A DNA stretch of 62,808 nt from Lachnospiraceae bacterium (GTDB lineage Bacteria; Bacillota; Clostridia; Lachnospirales; Lachnospiraceae), in assembly GCA_030531435.1 (NCBI GenBank), contig JAUNNN010000006.1, forward strand, positions 1 through 62,808, in the 5' to 3' direction. Positions 62,740-62,808 of this stretch are shown in pieces (positions within the stretch are counted from its first letter, which is position 1; each line of letters opens with the position of its first letter). The translations under genes and the position numbers were made by a program. Under the pieces are notes generated by a model. The model was given only the letters and a program-made list of their open reading frames with translations. It ran no database searches and was not told the DNA's origin.

Positions 62740-62808
62740 ATGAATCGCAGTGCACTCATTTTGGAGGGCGGAGGAGTAAGAGGTATTTTTTCCGCTGGAG
62801 TATTAGAT
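62740..62808 (+). CDS. Patatin-like phospholipase, 3'-truncated by window edge
   Basis: Only the first 23 codons are in the window. They read ALILEGGGVRGIFSAGVLD, which contains the patatin oxyanion-hole motif GGGxR(G). The nucleophile GxSxG motif lies beyond the window. GGAGG is six bases before the ATG. Patatin-like proteins hydrolyse acyl ester bonds of lipids. Confidence 0.85.
   Translation, partial: MNRSALILEGGGVRGIFSAGVLD

Noticed and set aside
1-62808. CRISPR arrays, IS elements, prophage or integron
   Set aside because: No regularly spaced direct repeats, transposase, integrase or phage structural genes were seen.

Overview
The window is a gene-dense, AT-rich stretch of low-GC Firmicute DNA. 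The SCIFF peptide/maturase pair, a PolC-type replicase, a clostridial flavin-reductase/rubredoxin protein, a SecDF fusion, and the order pyrH-frr-uppS-cdsA-dxr-rseP...ispG-polC all point to the Clostridia, most likely the Lachnospiraceae (Butyrivibrio/Roseburia-like). Genus is not resolved. The MurE DNPR motif suggests a meso-diaminopimelate cell wall. No prophage, IS element, integrase or CRISPR array was seen; this is chromosomal backbone with several accessory insertions.

Layout. (1) 1-8945: end of a hybrid histidine kinase, a flavin-reductase/rubredoxin protein (hrb), then an operon of hisS, a second hybrid kinase with its own receiver and HPt domains, a lipid-kinase-like protein, a receiver-HD-GYP protein and a zinc-ribbon membrane protein. 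(2) 8929-12333: a CNNM/CorC transporter on the minus strand, a peptidoglycan-type polysaccharide deacetylase and a bactofilin. (3) 12419-28830: the conserved translation/lipid/replication operon, interrupted between rseP and ispG by a three-gene module (membrane Ser/Thr kinase plus two large membrane-anchored surface proteins) with its own promoter. (4) 28915-31512: tRNA-Glu(CUC), two membrane proteins, and a solute-binding lipoprotein whose two lobes are in circularly permuted order. (5) 31593-36484: two complete polar amino-acid ABC transporters in tandem and a zinc-ribbon membrane protein. (6) 36576-40543: the SCIFF ribosomal peptide, its radical SAM maturase, and SecDF. (7) 40607-48195: recJ-murE, then a tightly packed UbiA-type (decaprenylphosphoryl-phosphoribose-synthase-like) transferase / HAD phosphatase / B12-binding radical SAM cassette and an SH3 surface protein. 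(8) 48269-54607: ABC-F protein, GreA-like factor, SEC-C protein, thrS without TGS domain, and the L20-leader-controlled infC-rpmI-rplT operon, whose infC appears to start at AUA. (9) 54755-62187, minus strand: pyrG-purF-carA-carB, preceded by a leader with an intrinsic terminator. (10) 62481-62808: a small membrane protein and the first codons of a patatin-like protein.

How it fits together. Region 1 looks like a phosphorelay/c-di-GMP signalling unit attached to hisS. Region 3 makes UMP, recycles ribosomes, and makes isoprenoid and phospholipid precursors for the envelope. Regions 4-5 import amino acids. Region 7 has candidate envelope-lipid chemistry. Region 9 supplies carbamoyl phosphate, CTP and the first purine intermediate.

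The most interesting items are the circularly permuted binding protein, the kinase/surface-protein module inserted in a conserved operon, the UbiA-HAD-radical SAM cassette, the SCIFF system, the AUA-start infC, and the pyrG leader attenuator that lacks the usual 5' GGGC start. All calls come from reading the sequence; no database search was run.
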